From a bacterium (GTDB lineage: Bacteria; Gemmatimonadota; Gemmatimonadetes; Gemmatimonadales; Gemmatimonadaceae): a stretch of DNA of 38,193 bases. Shown here one piece after another: positions 17,155-24,928 of the stretch. A program made the translations under genes and the position numbers. Location of the stretch: assembly GCA_027484025.1 (NCBI GenBank), contig JAIXTI010000196.1:1-38193 (forward strand), given 5' to 3'. The stretch's first letter is position 1. Each line of letters opens with the position of its first letter. The notes beneath the pieces are model-generated. The model had not been told where the DNA came from and made no database searches. It saw only the letters and a program-made list of their open reading frames with translations.

Positions 17155-17634
17155 TTAAGGGGATGGAGGCGCTTCTCGTTCCAGCCAAATCGTGACGGGG
17201 CCATCATTTACGAGTTCGACGTCCATGTTGGCACCGAATTCGCCGGTCTCGACCTGAAGCCCCTGCTGTCGTAAGTACATCACGAATTGGTTATATAACG
17301 GTATCGCGATCTCCGGCTTCGCTGCGTCGATGAAGCTGGGGCGACGGCCCTTTCTGGCGTCGCCGTACAGTGTGAATTGGGATACCACGAGCAGTGCTCC
17401 ACCCTGTTCCACCAGATCGCGATTCAGCTTCTGGGCCTCGTCTGGAAACAGACGGAGTCCGACGACCTTGTCGGCCATCCACTCGACTTCCTGCGTCGTA
17501 TCGGAATGAGTGAACCCGACGAGGAGTACGTATCCGCCCTGGATTCGTCCGGAGACCCGCTCAATGGGCCCTTTGTCCGATTCCTCTCGAATGCGGACTT
17601 CAGCACGTTTCACGCGTTGGAGTAGTATTCGCAT
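17155..17634 (-). CDS. dtd: D-aminoacyl-tRNA deacylase
   Basis: Removes D-amino acids (and glycine mischarged on tRNA-Ala) from tRNA. The 159-residue product has both signatures: SQFTLYG at 85-91 and the cross-subunit Gly-cisPro motif NDGPVT at 143-148. Length is slightly above the usual 145-150 because of a short charged insertion near residues 17-26 (EESDKGPIER) and an acidic/Pro tail. The frame is open 32 codons further upstream, but the family starts at the MRILLQRV used here. It is divergent from the 516-residue unknown gene; the 90-base gap between them must hold both promoters. Confidence 0.93.
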   Translation of the reverse strand: MRILLQRVKRAEVRIREESDKGPIERVSGRIQGGYVLLVGFTHSDTTQEVEWMADKVVGLRLFPDEAQKLNRDLVEQGGALLVVSQFTLYGDARKGRRPSFIDAAKPEIAIPLYNQFVMYLRQQGLQVETGEFGANMDVELVNDGPVTIWLEREAPPSP

Positions 17635-17724
17635 AGCTTCAAAGTTTGGCTCTGTTATCGCCTGAGGTAAGCGTAGCCTGCGCTTCCAGACGGAGATGGG
17701 GGGGCTAATGCAATCAACAGAACC

Positions 17725-19275
17725 GTGCAACCACGTCTTGCGCTACACTTCGATCTGACGCCGCGCACTGCTGCGACGGACGCCGACTCGGCCTTCCTCG
17801 CAGCTTGTGTGGCGTGGCTTGGGCTGGACCAGGGCCAGCAGCTGAGCTGGGATGCGCCCTCCAATCACACGCTCGACGGCGGACGCATTCTCCGCTGGGC
17901 GCCCTACCGTCACGAGGGCTCGGCGCTTGCCGACATCGTCGTGCACGCGCCCGACCCGCTCGATCGTTCGCTGCAATGGTCCACGCACGTCACGTACGTC
18001 GTCACGACCAACGCGGCCGGTGCTCAGCACCGGCAGGTGAACATTCGCGTGAGCACCGATGGGGGCGCCGCCAATGGCGCGCCGCCGCCAGTGCGACCGC
18101 CACGGCTCCTGTCGGAGCTCGACGCGGCGTTCACGTTGACCTCCAACGATGGGCCGCTCCAGCGCACCCCCACACAGCTCGAAGCCGGCACGCTCGACGC
18201 CTTCGTCCGCTTTGTGCTGTGCGATCCGGCCCGCACGATGCCGGTGTTGCTGCTCACCGAATTGCCCGACGGCGGCTACGTGCTGCCCCCCGAGCAGTTC
18301 GCGGCCGAGATGTTCGGATTGGGTCTCTGCTTCCAGCTGCGCCACTCCGATACGTTCGCTCTGTCCGACGCCGTCGGTGGCCACGCTCGCTCGGTATTCC
18401 TCGGCTCCGCCCGCGCCTATCTTCCGGGCTTCACGCTCGAGGCCGACCCGTTCCAGCATCCGCTGGTACTGGCCCGTGCCCTCGCCCTGCCCGGCGAACG
18501 TCGCCGCCTCGTGCAGCGACTGGCCGAAGTATCGGTGGCGCGTCCATTCTCCGATCCCGCCATCGTCGATACGCTGCGCGACAAGCGGTCCGACGCGTAC
18601 AGTCAGCGTCCCGACGCCAGCGAAGCCCTCGCGGCCGCGGAATCCGGCGTCGAGATGGACAAGGGGCAGATGATCGCCCTGGTGCGTCAGCTCGAAGAAG
18701 CGGTGCGTGCTGCCGAAGGCGAGCTGTCGCGCACGCGCGAGCGGCTGGTCGAATCACGGCAGGCCCTCGAAGCGGAAAAGGCGTCGGCACGTGCCCTGCG
18801 CACCACGCTCGCCGCACATAAGGAACGGCAGCCCATCTCCAAGCCCGCCAGCGACGCCCCGCAGTCGGTGCTCGAAGCGGTGGAACGTGCTCAGGCCCTC
18901 TACAGCGATGCACTCCGCATTCTGCCGTCGGCATACGCGTCGGCCAAGGAATCGGAATTCCCCGATCCGGATACGGCGTGGTCGTATCTCAAGGCGCTCG
19001 GTGAAGTCGGCCGTCGTCGTCAGGATCGCGCGCTTGGCCGCCCGCTTGGCGAAGTCTTCGCCGACCTCGGCGTCGATTATTCGCCGGGCCCCACCGACGC
19101 CACGCGCAAGACGCCGTATGTCTTCCGCGAGGGCGATCGCGAAGTGGAGTGCGGTGATCAGCTGCGAAAGGGGAGCAACCCCGTCACCTGCCTGCGCATC
19201 TACTTCGCCAGCACCGAAGACGGCGGATTCGTCATCGGACACGTCGGCCGCCAGATCGACGTCCTCGGCAAGTAA
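17725..19275 (+). CDS. Conserved-looking protein of unknown function with central coiled coil
   Basis: 516 residues from a GTG start; no signal peptide or membrane segment. Regions: an N-terminal domain rich in strands (1-115) containing WAPYRHEG and a TYVVTT strand; a Pro-rich linker; a second alpha/beta domain (about 130-240) with PVLLLTEL and ending RAYLPGF; a helical segment; a clear coiled coil (about 312-366, heptads of Leu/Ala with many Glu/Arg); and a C-terminal domain (about 385-516) ending CLRIYFASTEDGGFVIGHVGRQ. That ending and the AYLPGF strand remind me of proteins seen beside bacterial defence genes, but this is recollection, not a search. No partner gene is adjacent: dtd lies upstream and prfC converges. 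No function is assigned. Confidence 0.7.
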   Translation: MQPRLALHFDLTPRTAATDADSAFLAACVAWLGLDQGQQLSWDAPSNHTLDGGRILRWAPYRHEGSALADIVVHAPDPLDRSLQWSTHVTYVVTTNAAGAQHRQVNIRVSTDGGAANGAPPPVRPPRLLSELDAAFTLTSNDGPLQRTPTQLEAGTLDAFVRFVLCDPARTMPVLLLTELPDGGYVLPPEQFAAEMFGLGLCFQLRHSDTFALSDAVGGHARSVFLGSARAYLPGFTLEADPFQHPLVLARALALPGERRRLVQRLAEVSVARPFSDPAIVDTLRDKRSDAYSQRPDASEALAAAESGVEMDKGQMIALVRQLEEAVRAAEGELSRTRERLVESRQALEAEKASARALRTTLAAHKERQPISKPASDAPQSVLEAVERAQALYSDALRILPSAYASAKESEFPDPDTAWSYLKALGEVGRRRQDRALGRPLGEVFADLGVDYSPGPTDATRKTPYVFREGDREVECGDQLRKGSNPVTCLRIYFASTEDGGFVIGHVGRQIDVLGK

Positions 19276-19289
19276 GCGTTGAGGTAACG

Positions 19290-19380
19290 CGGTTCACCTC
19301 GAACCCAAAACATGAACCCACGACTCGGAACTGATCAGTTCCGGGTCGTGGGTTCAGGTTTTGAGCGGTGGGTTGAACCG
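19290..19380. repeat. Palindromic intergenic element, copy 1 (AACTGATCAGTT core)
   Basis: Nested inverted repeats centred on GGAACTGATCAGTTCC, with outer arms CGGTTCA...AACCCA on the left and TGGGTTGAACCG on the right. The core, the CCAAAA segment and the AACCCA/TGGGTT arms recur in copy 2 at 31694-31752. The element fills the space between two converging genes. Confidence 0.6.
19307..19362. terminator. Bidirectional terminator between the 516-residue unknown gene and prfC
   Basis: A long hairpin: AAAAC, GAACCCACGAC and CGGAACT on the left pair with AGTTCCG, GTCGTGGGTTC and GTTTT on the right, interrupted by a few single mismatches, with GATC at the tip. T-rich ends on both strands suit termination of both converging genes. 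Confidence 0.82.
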
Positions 19381-19382
19381 CC

Positions 19383-21032
19383 TTACGGCGCGGTCTCGTG
19401 GAATTGCACGCTCGTCTCGTGCTGCAGCGCGCGGCGCAGCGCCCACTGATCCTGAAAAAGCACGACCACGGCGCCCTTGTGGTCGTACACCTTGAGTCGC
19501 CCCAACCCTGTCGCGACGCGCTCTACGTCAGCCTTGGGGCCTGTCACCCATCGCGGCCAGCGATAGCTCATCTTTTCGAACTTGCACGGCGCCGAGTACT
19601 CGTATTCGAGGCGAAACGCCATGACATCGAACTGCAGTTGACCGACGGCGCCCACGATAGGTTGTGAGCCGGCGCTGGTTTCCGCATAGAACACCTGCGC
19701 GGCACCCTCCTCGGTGAGCTGGCGCAGCCCCTGGTCGAACTGCTTGCGCTTCATCGGGTCGGCGGGCATCGCGCGCGCAAAATGCTCGGGGGCGAAGCGC
19801 GGAATGCCCTGGAACTCCATCTTGCCGTCGCCGCCGAGCGTGTCGCCAATGCGCAGGTTGCCGCGGTCCATCACGCCGATGACGTCACCGGGCCACGCTT
19901 CTTCGATCGCCACACGATCACGCGCCATGAACTGCTGCGGTGCGGCGAGGCGAATAGGCTTGCCCGTGCGTTGATGCACGACCTGCATGTTGGCCTCGAA
20001 ATGCCCCGACACCACACGCAGAAACGCCACGCGATCACGGTGCTTGGGGTCCATGTTCGCCTGAATCTTGAACACGAAGCCGGTGAAGTCTTCGCGCGCA
20101 GGATCGACGGGACCGGTGCTCGACTCGCGCGGCCCGGGCGACGGGGCGAGTTCGAGGAACTCGCGCAGAAAGGGCTCGATGCCGAAGTTCGTGAGCGCGG
20201 ACCCGAAGAACACCGGCGTGAGCGCGCCGTCGATAACCCGCTGATGATCGTATTCGTGACCGGCGGCATCGAGGAGCTCGATGTCCGTCATGAGGCGATC
20301 GAAGGCACTCTCACCCATCGCGTCGATGAGCTTGGGATCATCGATGCTGACGATTGTATCGTCGGCACGCGTGGCACCGCGATCACCGCTGCGCTCGAAC
20401 AGGTGCACTTCGCGCTTGAGGCGGTCGTACACGCCCACAAAAATGTCGTTCTCGAACACCGGCCACGTGGCCGCGTAGCAATCGATGCCGAGGTCGGCCT
20501 CGACGTCCTGGATAAGCTTGAGCGGATCTTCGCCGTGCCGGTCGCACTTGTTCACGAGCGTGAAGATCGGCGTACGCTTCATCTTGCAGACATCGAACAG
20601 CTGCCGCGTGCGCTCTTCGACGCCGCGACGGTTGTCGAGAAGCATGATGGCGCTGTCGGCTGCCACGAGCGTGCGATACGTGTCTTCGGAGAAGTCTTCG
20701 TGGCCCGGCGTATCCAGCAGATTGAGCTGGTAGCCCAGGAACTCGAACTGGAGCACCGAGCTGGTGACGGAGATGCCGCGCTCTTGCTCCAGCTTCATCC
20801 AGTCGGAGGTCGCGTGGCGGGTGGCACGACGCGCCTTGACGGAGCCGGCCAAGTGAATGGCGCCACCGTACAGCAGCAGCTTTTCGGTGAGCGTCGTCTT
20901 GCCGGCGTCGGGGTGCGAAATGATGGCAAACGTGCGCCGGCGCTTGATCTCCCGTTCGAGGCGGGAGTGGTCGACGGGCGCGCCGGCGGGGGCGCCTTCG
21001 GCGGCAAGAAGTTCTGGCGTGCTCTCGGACAT
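19383..21032 (-). CDS. prfC: Peptide chain release factor 3
   Basis: Translational GTPase that recycles RF1/RF2 after peptide release. The 549-residue product has G1 SHPDAGKTTL, G3 DTPGHEDF, and G4 NKCDR, then the RF3-type beta-barrel and C-terminal domains; the length is typical (about 530-550). The open frame extends 24 codons upstream into a low-complexity Arg/Pro leader. The MSEST start at 21032 fits better and has a -10-like TATTTT five bases before it with no Shine-Dalgarno sequence. It is divergent from the surface operon. Confidence 0.95.
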   Translation of the reverse strand: MSESTPELLAAEGAPAGAPVDHSRLEREIKRRRTFAIISHPDAGKTTLTEKLLLYGGAIHLAGSVKARRATRHATSDWMKLEQERGISVTSSVLQFEFLGYQLNLLDTPGHEDFSEDTYRTLVAADSAIMLLDNRRGVEERTRQLFDVCKMKRTPIFTLVNKCDRHGEDPLKLIQDVEADLGIDCYAATWPVFENDIFVGVYDRLKREVHLFERSGDRGATRADDTIVSIDDPKLIDAMGESAFDRLMTDIELLDAAGHEYDHQRVIDGALTPVFFGSALTNFGIEPFLREFLELAPSPGPRESSTGPVDPAREDFTGFVFKIQANMDPKHRDRVAFLRVVSGHFEANMQVVHQRTGKPIRLAAPQQFMARDRVAIEEAWPGDVIGVMDRGNLRIGDTLGGDGKMEFQGIPRFAPEHFARAMPADPMKRKQFDQGLRQLTEEGAAQVFYAETSAGSQPIVGAVGQLQFDVMAFRLEYEYSAPCKFEKMSYRWPRWVTGPKADVERVATGLGRLKVYDHKGAVVVLFQDQWALRRALQHETSVQFHETAP

Positions 21033-21037
21033 TTCGG

Positions 21038-21043
21038 AAAATA
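21038..21043 (-). promoter_or_regulatory. -10-like hexamer TATTTT before prfC (leaderless type)
   Basis: On the minus strand TATTTT matches four of six positions of TATAAT and ends five bases (CCGAA) before the prfC ATG. There is no Shine-Dalgarno sequence in between, and the surroundings are otherwise very GC-rich. Confidence 0.35.
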
Positions 21044-21212
21044 GCGGGGGGCGGAAGCGGGCCCGACGCGGCCATCCGAGGCCCCCGTGCCGCTCATCCG
21101 TCACGCCACGGGAATAGGTCGTTTATCCCATGCGCCATCTGCCGGCCACTCCTATCGTCTGCCCGTTCCCTGCCTACGGGCTGTTTTCCATGCGATTGTA
21201 AGGAGCAGAAGC

Positions 21213-23171
21213 ATGACCGCACGTTCTGATTGGCGTTTTGTCGTTCTCGGAGGTGCCGCGGTGGTGCTTTCGGCCATGGCTGCGCCGTCCGCCGGTGCCC
21301 AGAGCACCGCCCCCACAAGCACCATGAAGGCCTGCTGGGTGGAAGGCAGCGGCGTCATTTACCGCCGCGATACGACCGGCGCGCCGACCGGCTGCCAGCA
21401 GGCAACGCACCGCGCCATTGAATGGACCCTCGGGCTTGTACCAATGGGGCCGACGGGGCTCACGGCGGTGCCGGTGCCACTCGGCCTCTTTGGCAACAAC
21501 GCAGGAACCATTCTAAACGTCGCCAACAGCGGAACCGGTCAAGCGATCATTGCGTCGTCCGTGGGGACAACGGCGGTCGCCGTATTCCAGCGCAGCGTGG
21601 GAACGGGCTACACCGTACGCATGGCGAACTCGGCGACGGGCGATGGCATCAATCCCGTGTTGCGAGTCGAACAGAGCGCCAACAGCGTGGCGTCCGACTT
21701 CCAGAGCACCGGTACCGCTGGCGCGATCAACGCCGTGAGTAACTCGGCGAATCAGGCGACGGTAGTCGCACGCAACAATGCCACGACCGCTGGTATTGCC
21801 TTGTCGGCGGAGAGTAAGGGATCGTTCACCACGGTGGACTTCCGCAACACCGGATCGGCCAATGGCGCCGCCCTGCGCGCCAGCAGCAACGTGACCGGTG
21901 GGTCTACCGGCATGTTCTTCAATGACAACACGACCGGGAACGGCCAGGCGCTTTACGCCGAAGCAAAGGGGAGCGGCACAACCGCCAGCCTCATCAGCTC
22001 CGGCACGGGCAACGCGCTGTTTGCGAGGAGCAACACCTCTGGGTGTAACGCCTGCCTCTACAACGACAACACCACCGGTGAAGCGCTGTATGCGGAGAGC
22101 AAGGGGACCAAGTTCACTATTGGCGCGAACAATTCCGGCACCGACGGCAGTGCCCTCGGTGCGTTTTCCAACTCGTCGTTCGCAACCGCAAACATCGGAA
22201 ACACCGGCACGGGCGTAGGCCGCGCCATCTGGGCAGAAAGCAAGGGGAATGCGGCGACCGTTGAGATCCGAAACAATGGCACGGCTGGCGGAAGTGCGCT
22301 GACGGCACGCAGCAGCGCTCAGAATACGGCCACGCTGTACAACGACGGGACCGGCTCGACCGCCCGCGCATTGTACGCCGAAAGCAATGCCGGTGACGCC
22401 ACGATGATGGCACGAAATCTCAATGCCACGAATGGGTTTGCCCTTCGCGGCATAAGCACCAGTCCCATTGCGACGGGCGAGTTCCGGAATCAAGGCGCAG
22501 GTGGCGCCATGTACCTCGAGAGCAACAGCTCATCGGCGTTCGCTACCCTGAATATCGACGCCAAGAACGGCGCGACGGCCATCTACGCGAAGAGCTCCAA
22601 CCAGAACGGCGTGTGGTTCGACAACATCGGCACGGGCAATAACATCGGCATTCTTGGTACCTCCAACGGCGTTTGGCCCACAGCCCAGTTCGAGAACCGG
22701 GCCGGCGGGCCGGCTCTGCGCGCCGTAGGCAGTGCGACCATTGTCGGCAACTTGCGCATCGAGGGGAACTACGTCGCGACCGGCACCAAGAACGCCGTCG
22801 TCCCCACGTCGACGGGTACGCGTGAGATGTACACGGAAGAAGCCACTGAAGTGTGGTTCGCCGATTACGGCCAGGCCACGCTGAGCGACAGCGTTGTGTG
22901 GGTTCCGTTCGACGGGACCTTTGCCGAGACGATCGAAAGCGACCGCCCGTACCACGTGTTTCTGCAGGCGTACGGCGACGCCTCCATCTACGTGAGCCGT
23001 CGGACGGCCGACGGATTCGAGGTCCGCGTACGCGGTGACCGAAGCACGGTGCAGCCACTCGACTTTTCGTACCGCCTTGTGGCCAAGCGCCGCGGCTACG
23101 GTGACCGTCGACTGAAGGCGCATCCGCTCGACGAGCCGACGTCAACTGGGAAGGTCGGAGCGGGCAAGTGA
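21213..23171 (+). CDS. Secreted repeat-rich fibre-like protein
   Basis: 652 residues. A signal peptide (about 1-29, cleavage after AGA) is followed by a short Cys-containing head (AC...GC), a collagen-like remnant MGPTG, then about 14 degenerate repeats of roughly 20-36 residues (about 90-515). The repeats are built on ALYAES-type and NxGTG-type strands rich in Asn, Thr, Ser and Gly, as in beta-helical or trimeric fibres. The C-terminal module (about 519-640; EVWFADYGQA, PYHVFLQAYGD, RRTADGFEVR, FSYRLVAKRRGY) is one I recognise as a recurrent C-terminal domain of bacterial surface fibres, possibly a trimerisation or anchoring domain (inference). AGGAG at 21201-21205 sets the start at 21213. 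Its stop overlaps the next ATG (TGATG). Confidence 0.8.
   Translation: MTARSDWRFVVLGGAAVVLSAMAAPSAGAQSTAPTSTMKACWVEGSGVIYRRDTTGAPTGCQQATHRAIEWTLGLVPMGPTGLTAVPVPLGLFGNNAGTILNVANSGTGQAIIASSVGTTAVAVFQRSVGTGYTVRMANSATGDGINPVLRVEQSANSVASDFQSTGTAGAINAVSNSANQATVVARNNATTAGIALSAESKGSFTTVDFRNTGSANGAALRASSNVTGGSTGMFFNDNTTGNGQALYAEAKGSGTTASLISSGTGNALFARSNTSGCNACLYNDNTTGEALYAESKGTKFTIGANNSGTDGSALGAFSNSSFATANIGNTGTGVGRAIWAESKGNAATVEIRNNGTAGGSALTARSSAQNTATLYNDGTGSTARALYAESNAGDATMMARNLNATNGFALRGISTSPIATGEFRNQGAGGAMYLESNSSSAFATLNIDAKNGATAIYAKSSNQNGVWFDNIGTGNNIGILGTSNGVWPTAQFENRAGGPALRAVGSATIVGNLRIEGNYVATGTKNAVVPTSTGTREMYTEEATEVWFADYGQATLSDSVVWVPFDGTFAETIESDRPYHVFLQAYGDASIYVSRRTADGFEVRVRGDRSTVQPLDFSYRLVAKRRGYGDRRLKAHPLDEPTSTGKVGAGK
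21485..22740 (+). repeat. Degenerate tandem repeats encoding fibre strands
   Basis: The coding sequence repeats short blocks giving ALYAESKG, ALRASSN, ALFARSN, AIWAESKG, ALTARSS, ALYAESN, AMYLESN, AIYAKSSN and similar, each followed by strand-like Thr/Ala/Ile segments and N-x-G-T-G turns. Spacing varies from about 20 to 36 residues. DNA identity between units is low, so they are old or functionally constrained rather than recent duplications. Confidence 0.65.
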
Positions 23172-23941
23172 TGCATCGCTCATTCCTTCACACCTCGCGT
23201 TCTCTCTGGACGGCGGCGGTGCTCCTCGCCGGCGTCACGGCCAGTGCCGATGCGCAATCGGTCACGCGTGAAGCGTGCACCGCCGGTGACGTCACCGTGT
23301 GCGCACAAGTGACGCTCAACGCCACGACGAGTGGCGTCAACACCGACTTGACGTTCGACGTGCGCAACCTCGGCGTGTTCGGCAATCTGACGCAGGCAGG
23401 CCAACCGTCCATTCTGTGGAGTCTCGTGTTCGCCACTGGGCGCGATCCCTTCGATCCCATGGACGTGACCGAGCAACTCGTCACACCGACCAGCACGACC
23501 GCCATCGACGCATCTCCTTGGACTTTCGTCGACGTCGGAGATCTCTGGCAGCTGATCTACGTCGATGCAGCGTTCGCCACGAAGGGCATCGGGAGCAGTG
23601 TGCCCTTCACCGGACAGATTGATGTCGGCGGGGCTGCGTGGAGTCAGATCGGCACCACCGGGCCCAACGCGATCTCGTTCAGCGTGACTATCCCGTACCT
23701 GTTCTCGAGCAATGACCTCGACGGCTTTCAGCTCTTCGGACTTGAAGCCACCACGTTTGCCGTCGACGGGAGCAGCGCGACACTCGATCTGAACGGCAGC
23801 TGTGGAGAGCTCGATCCGTGTGGCACTGTGCCGGCCACCTCGGTGCCGGAACCCGCGAGCGCGGCGCTGCTTGGCCTGGGCACCGTGCTGCTCGGGACAC
23901 GTGCACGCCGGCGGCAGCAACGAACCCGGAGGACGGCATGA
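23171..23941 (+). CDS. PEP-CTERM sorting domain protein
   Basis: 256 residues. An N-terminal signal peptide (about 1-28, cleavage after ADA) precedes a secreted domain of beta-strand character with a few Cys. The C-terminus is a PEP-CTERM signal: VPEP, a hydrophobic helix (AALLGLGTVLLG), and an Arg-rich tail. Such proteins are processed by exosortase and delivered to the surface or extracellular matrix, often with exopolysaccharide. No exosortase gene is in the window. The ATG overlaps the fibre-gene stop (TGATG), and the stop overlaps the lipoprotein start (ATGA). The secreted domain is not recognised. Confidence 0.83.
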   Translation: MHRSFLHTSRSLWTAAVLLAGVTASADAQSVTREACTAGDVTVCAQVTLNATTSGVNTDLTFDVRNLGVFGNLTQAGQPSILWSLVFATGRDPFDPMDVTEQLVTPTSTTAIDASPWTFVDVGDLWQLIYVDAAFATKGIGSSVPFTGQIDVGGAAWSQIGTTGPNAISFSVTIPYLFSSNDLDGFQLFGLEATTFAVDGSSATLDLNGSCGELDPCGTVPATSVPEPASAALLGLGTVLLGTRARRRQQRTRRTA

Positions 23942-24795
23942 GCCGCACGGCACAGAACCGCCTGCGAATCGCCGCAGGGCTACTCCTCATCGCGATGGTC
24001 GGCGCTTGCCGAGACGACCCGACGTCGCCGAGTGCCACGGGTGAAGAGCCGACCAGCGAGGTGGTGCTCAACGTACTCAGCACCACCCCGACAGCCATGG
24101 GGTGGCTGGCGCCGTTGGGGAAGACCTCCGACGCCGCTCCCCAGGACGCCGCACTACGTCCGGTCGTGATCATTTGCCGATGGAGCAACAATGCCTGCGT
24201 CGGCACACCGACCGCACAGTTTTCGGTTGGGGCAGGACTCACGGCCTCGTCGGCGAGCTTCTCGGCCGCATGGAATCTCAACGCGACCACGATGCCGCTT
24301 ACGCGGACGCGCTTCCGTATTGCCGTGACGCTGAATGGTTCCGTCGTGGGGCTGCCCATTCTCGTCGACGCCATGCGCGGGCGGTGGGCGCTCTCCGTGC
24401 CCGGGCAGACGGTGACACTCATGGCCGCGGCGTCGCTTCCGCTACAGTTCAAGCTTGGCGCACCGCTCGAGCCGCCGCCGCTGGTTGAGACGGTCACCAG
24501 CGGGCTTGGATCGGCGCAGACGCAGTTCCTGCCTGCGACATCCGAGTCGAGCCCTCCACGCACCCCAGAGCAGACGTCGTCGCTGACGAATCTCTCCACC
24601 AGCTTGGCGGCTCTGCAGACTGCCTTGCAGACCGTGGTCGGTACCCCAAGCGAGGGGACGCTACTGGCCCTCTCACAAGCGACGGTTGCCGCAGATTTCG
24701 CGTTTCAGATTTCACCACCCGGCGACAAAGCCGATCTGGACGTGATTCGTCTCGAACTGGCGCAGGCAGCGCGATTGCTGGGCATCAGCAACTGA
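23938..24795 (+). CDS. Putative lipoprotein, last gene of the surface operon
   Basis: 285 residues starting with a lipoprotein signal; lipobox VGAC with Cys24, followed by acidic CRDDPTSPS. The mature part has a strand-rich domain with two Cys (about 85-92), a Pro-rich linker (about 185-210), and a helical C-terminal segment. An Asp after the lipid Cys favours inner-membrane retention under the E. coli Lol rule, here at +3/+4 rather than +2, so the final membrane is unclear. The open frame extends 40 codons upstream into the PEP-CTERM gene; the ATGA overlap marks the likely start. Its location suggests an anchor or assembly factor for the fibre and PEP-CTERM proteins (inference). Confidence 0.75.
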   Translation: MSRTAQNRLRIAAGLLLIAMVGACRDDPTSPSATGEEPTSEVVLNVLSTTPTAMGWLAPLGKTSDAAPQDAALRPVVIICRWSNNACVGTPTAQFSVGAGLTASSASFSAAWNLNATTMPLTRTRFRIAVTLNGSVVGLPILVDAMRGRWALSVPGQTVTLMAAASLPLQFKLGAPLEPPPLVETVTSGLGSAQTQFLPATSESSPPRTPEQTSSLTNLSTSLAALQTALQTVVGTPSEGTLLALSQATVAADFAFQISPPGDKADLDVIRLELAQAARLLGISN

Positions 24796-24835
24796 CGCCG
24801 CCCGTTCGGTGAACACGTTTTGATCGTCGCACAGC

Positions 24836-24882
24836 AAAGGGGGAAGGCCAAAGGGTTCGCACCCTTTCAGCCTTCCCCCTTT
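24836..24882. terminator. Bidirectional terminator between the surface operon and glmS
   Basis: AAAGGGGGAAGGC (24836-24848) pairs with GCCTTCCCCCTTT (24870-24882), and an inner stem AAAGGGT / ACCCTTT closes on the loop TCGC. A T-containing tail (TTTCTTTG) follows on the plus strand and GCTTT-like ends on the minus strand suit the converging glmS transcript. Confidence 0.87.
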
Positions 24883-24928
24883 CTTTGTCGGACGGCGCGT
24901 TCAGTCGGTTATCGACCGAAGCCGGCCA

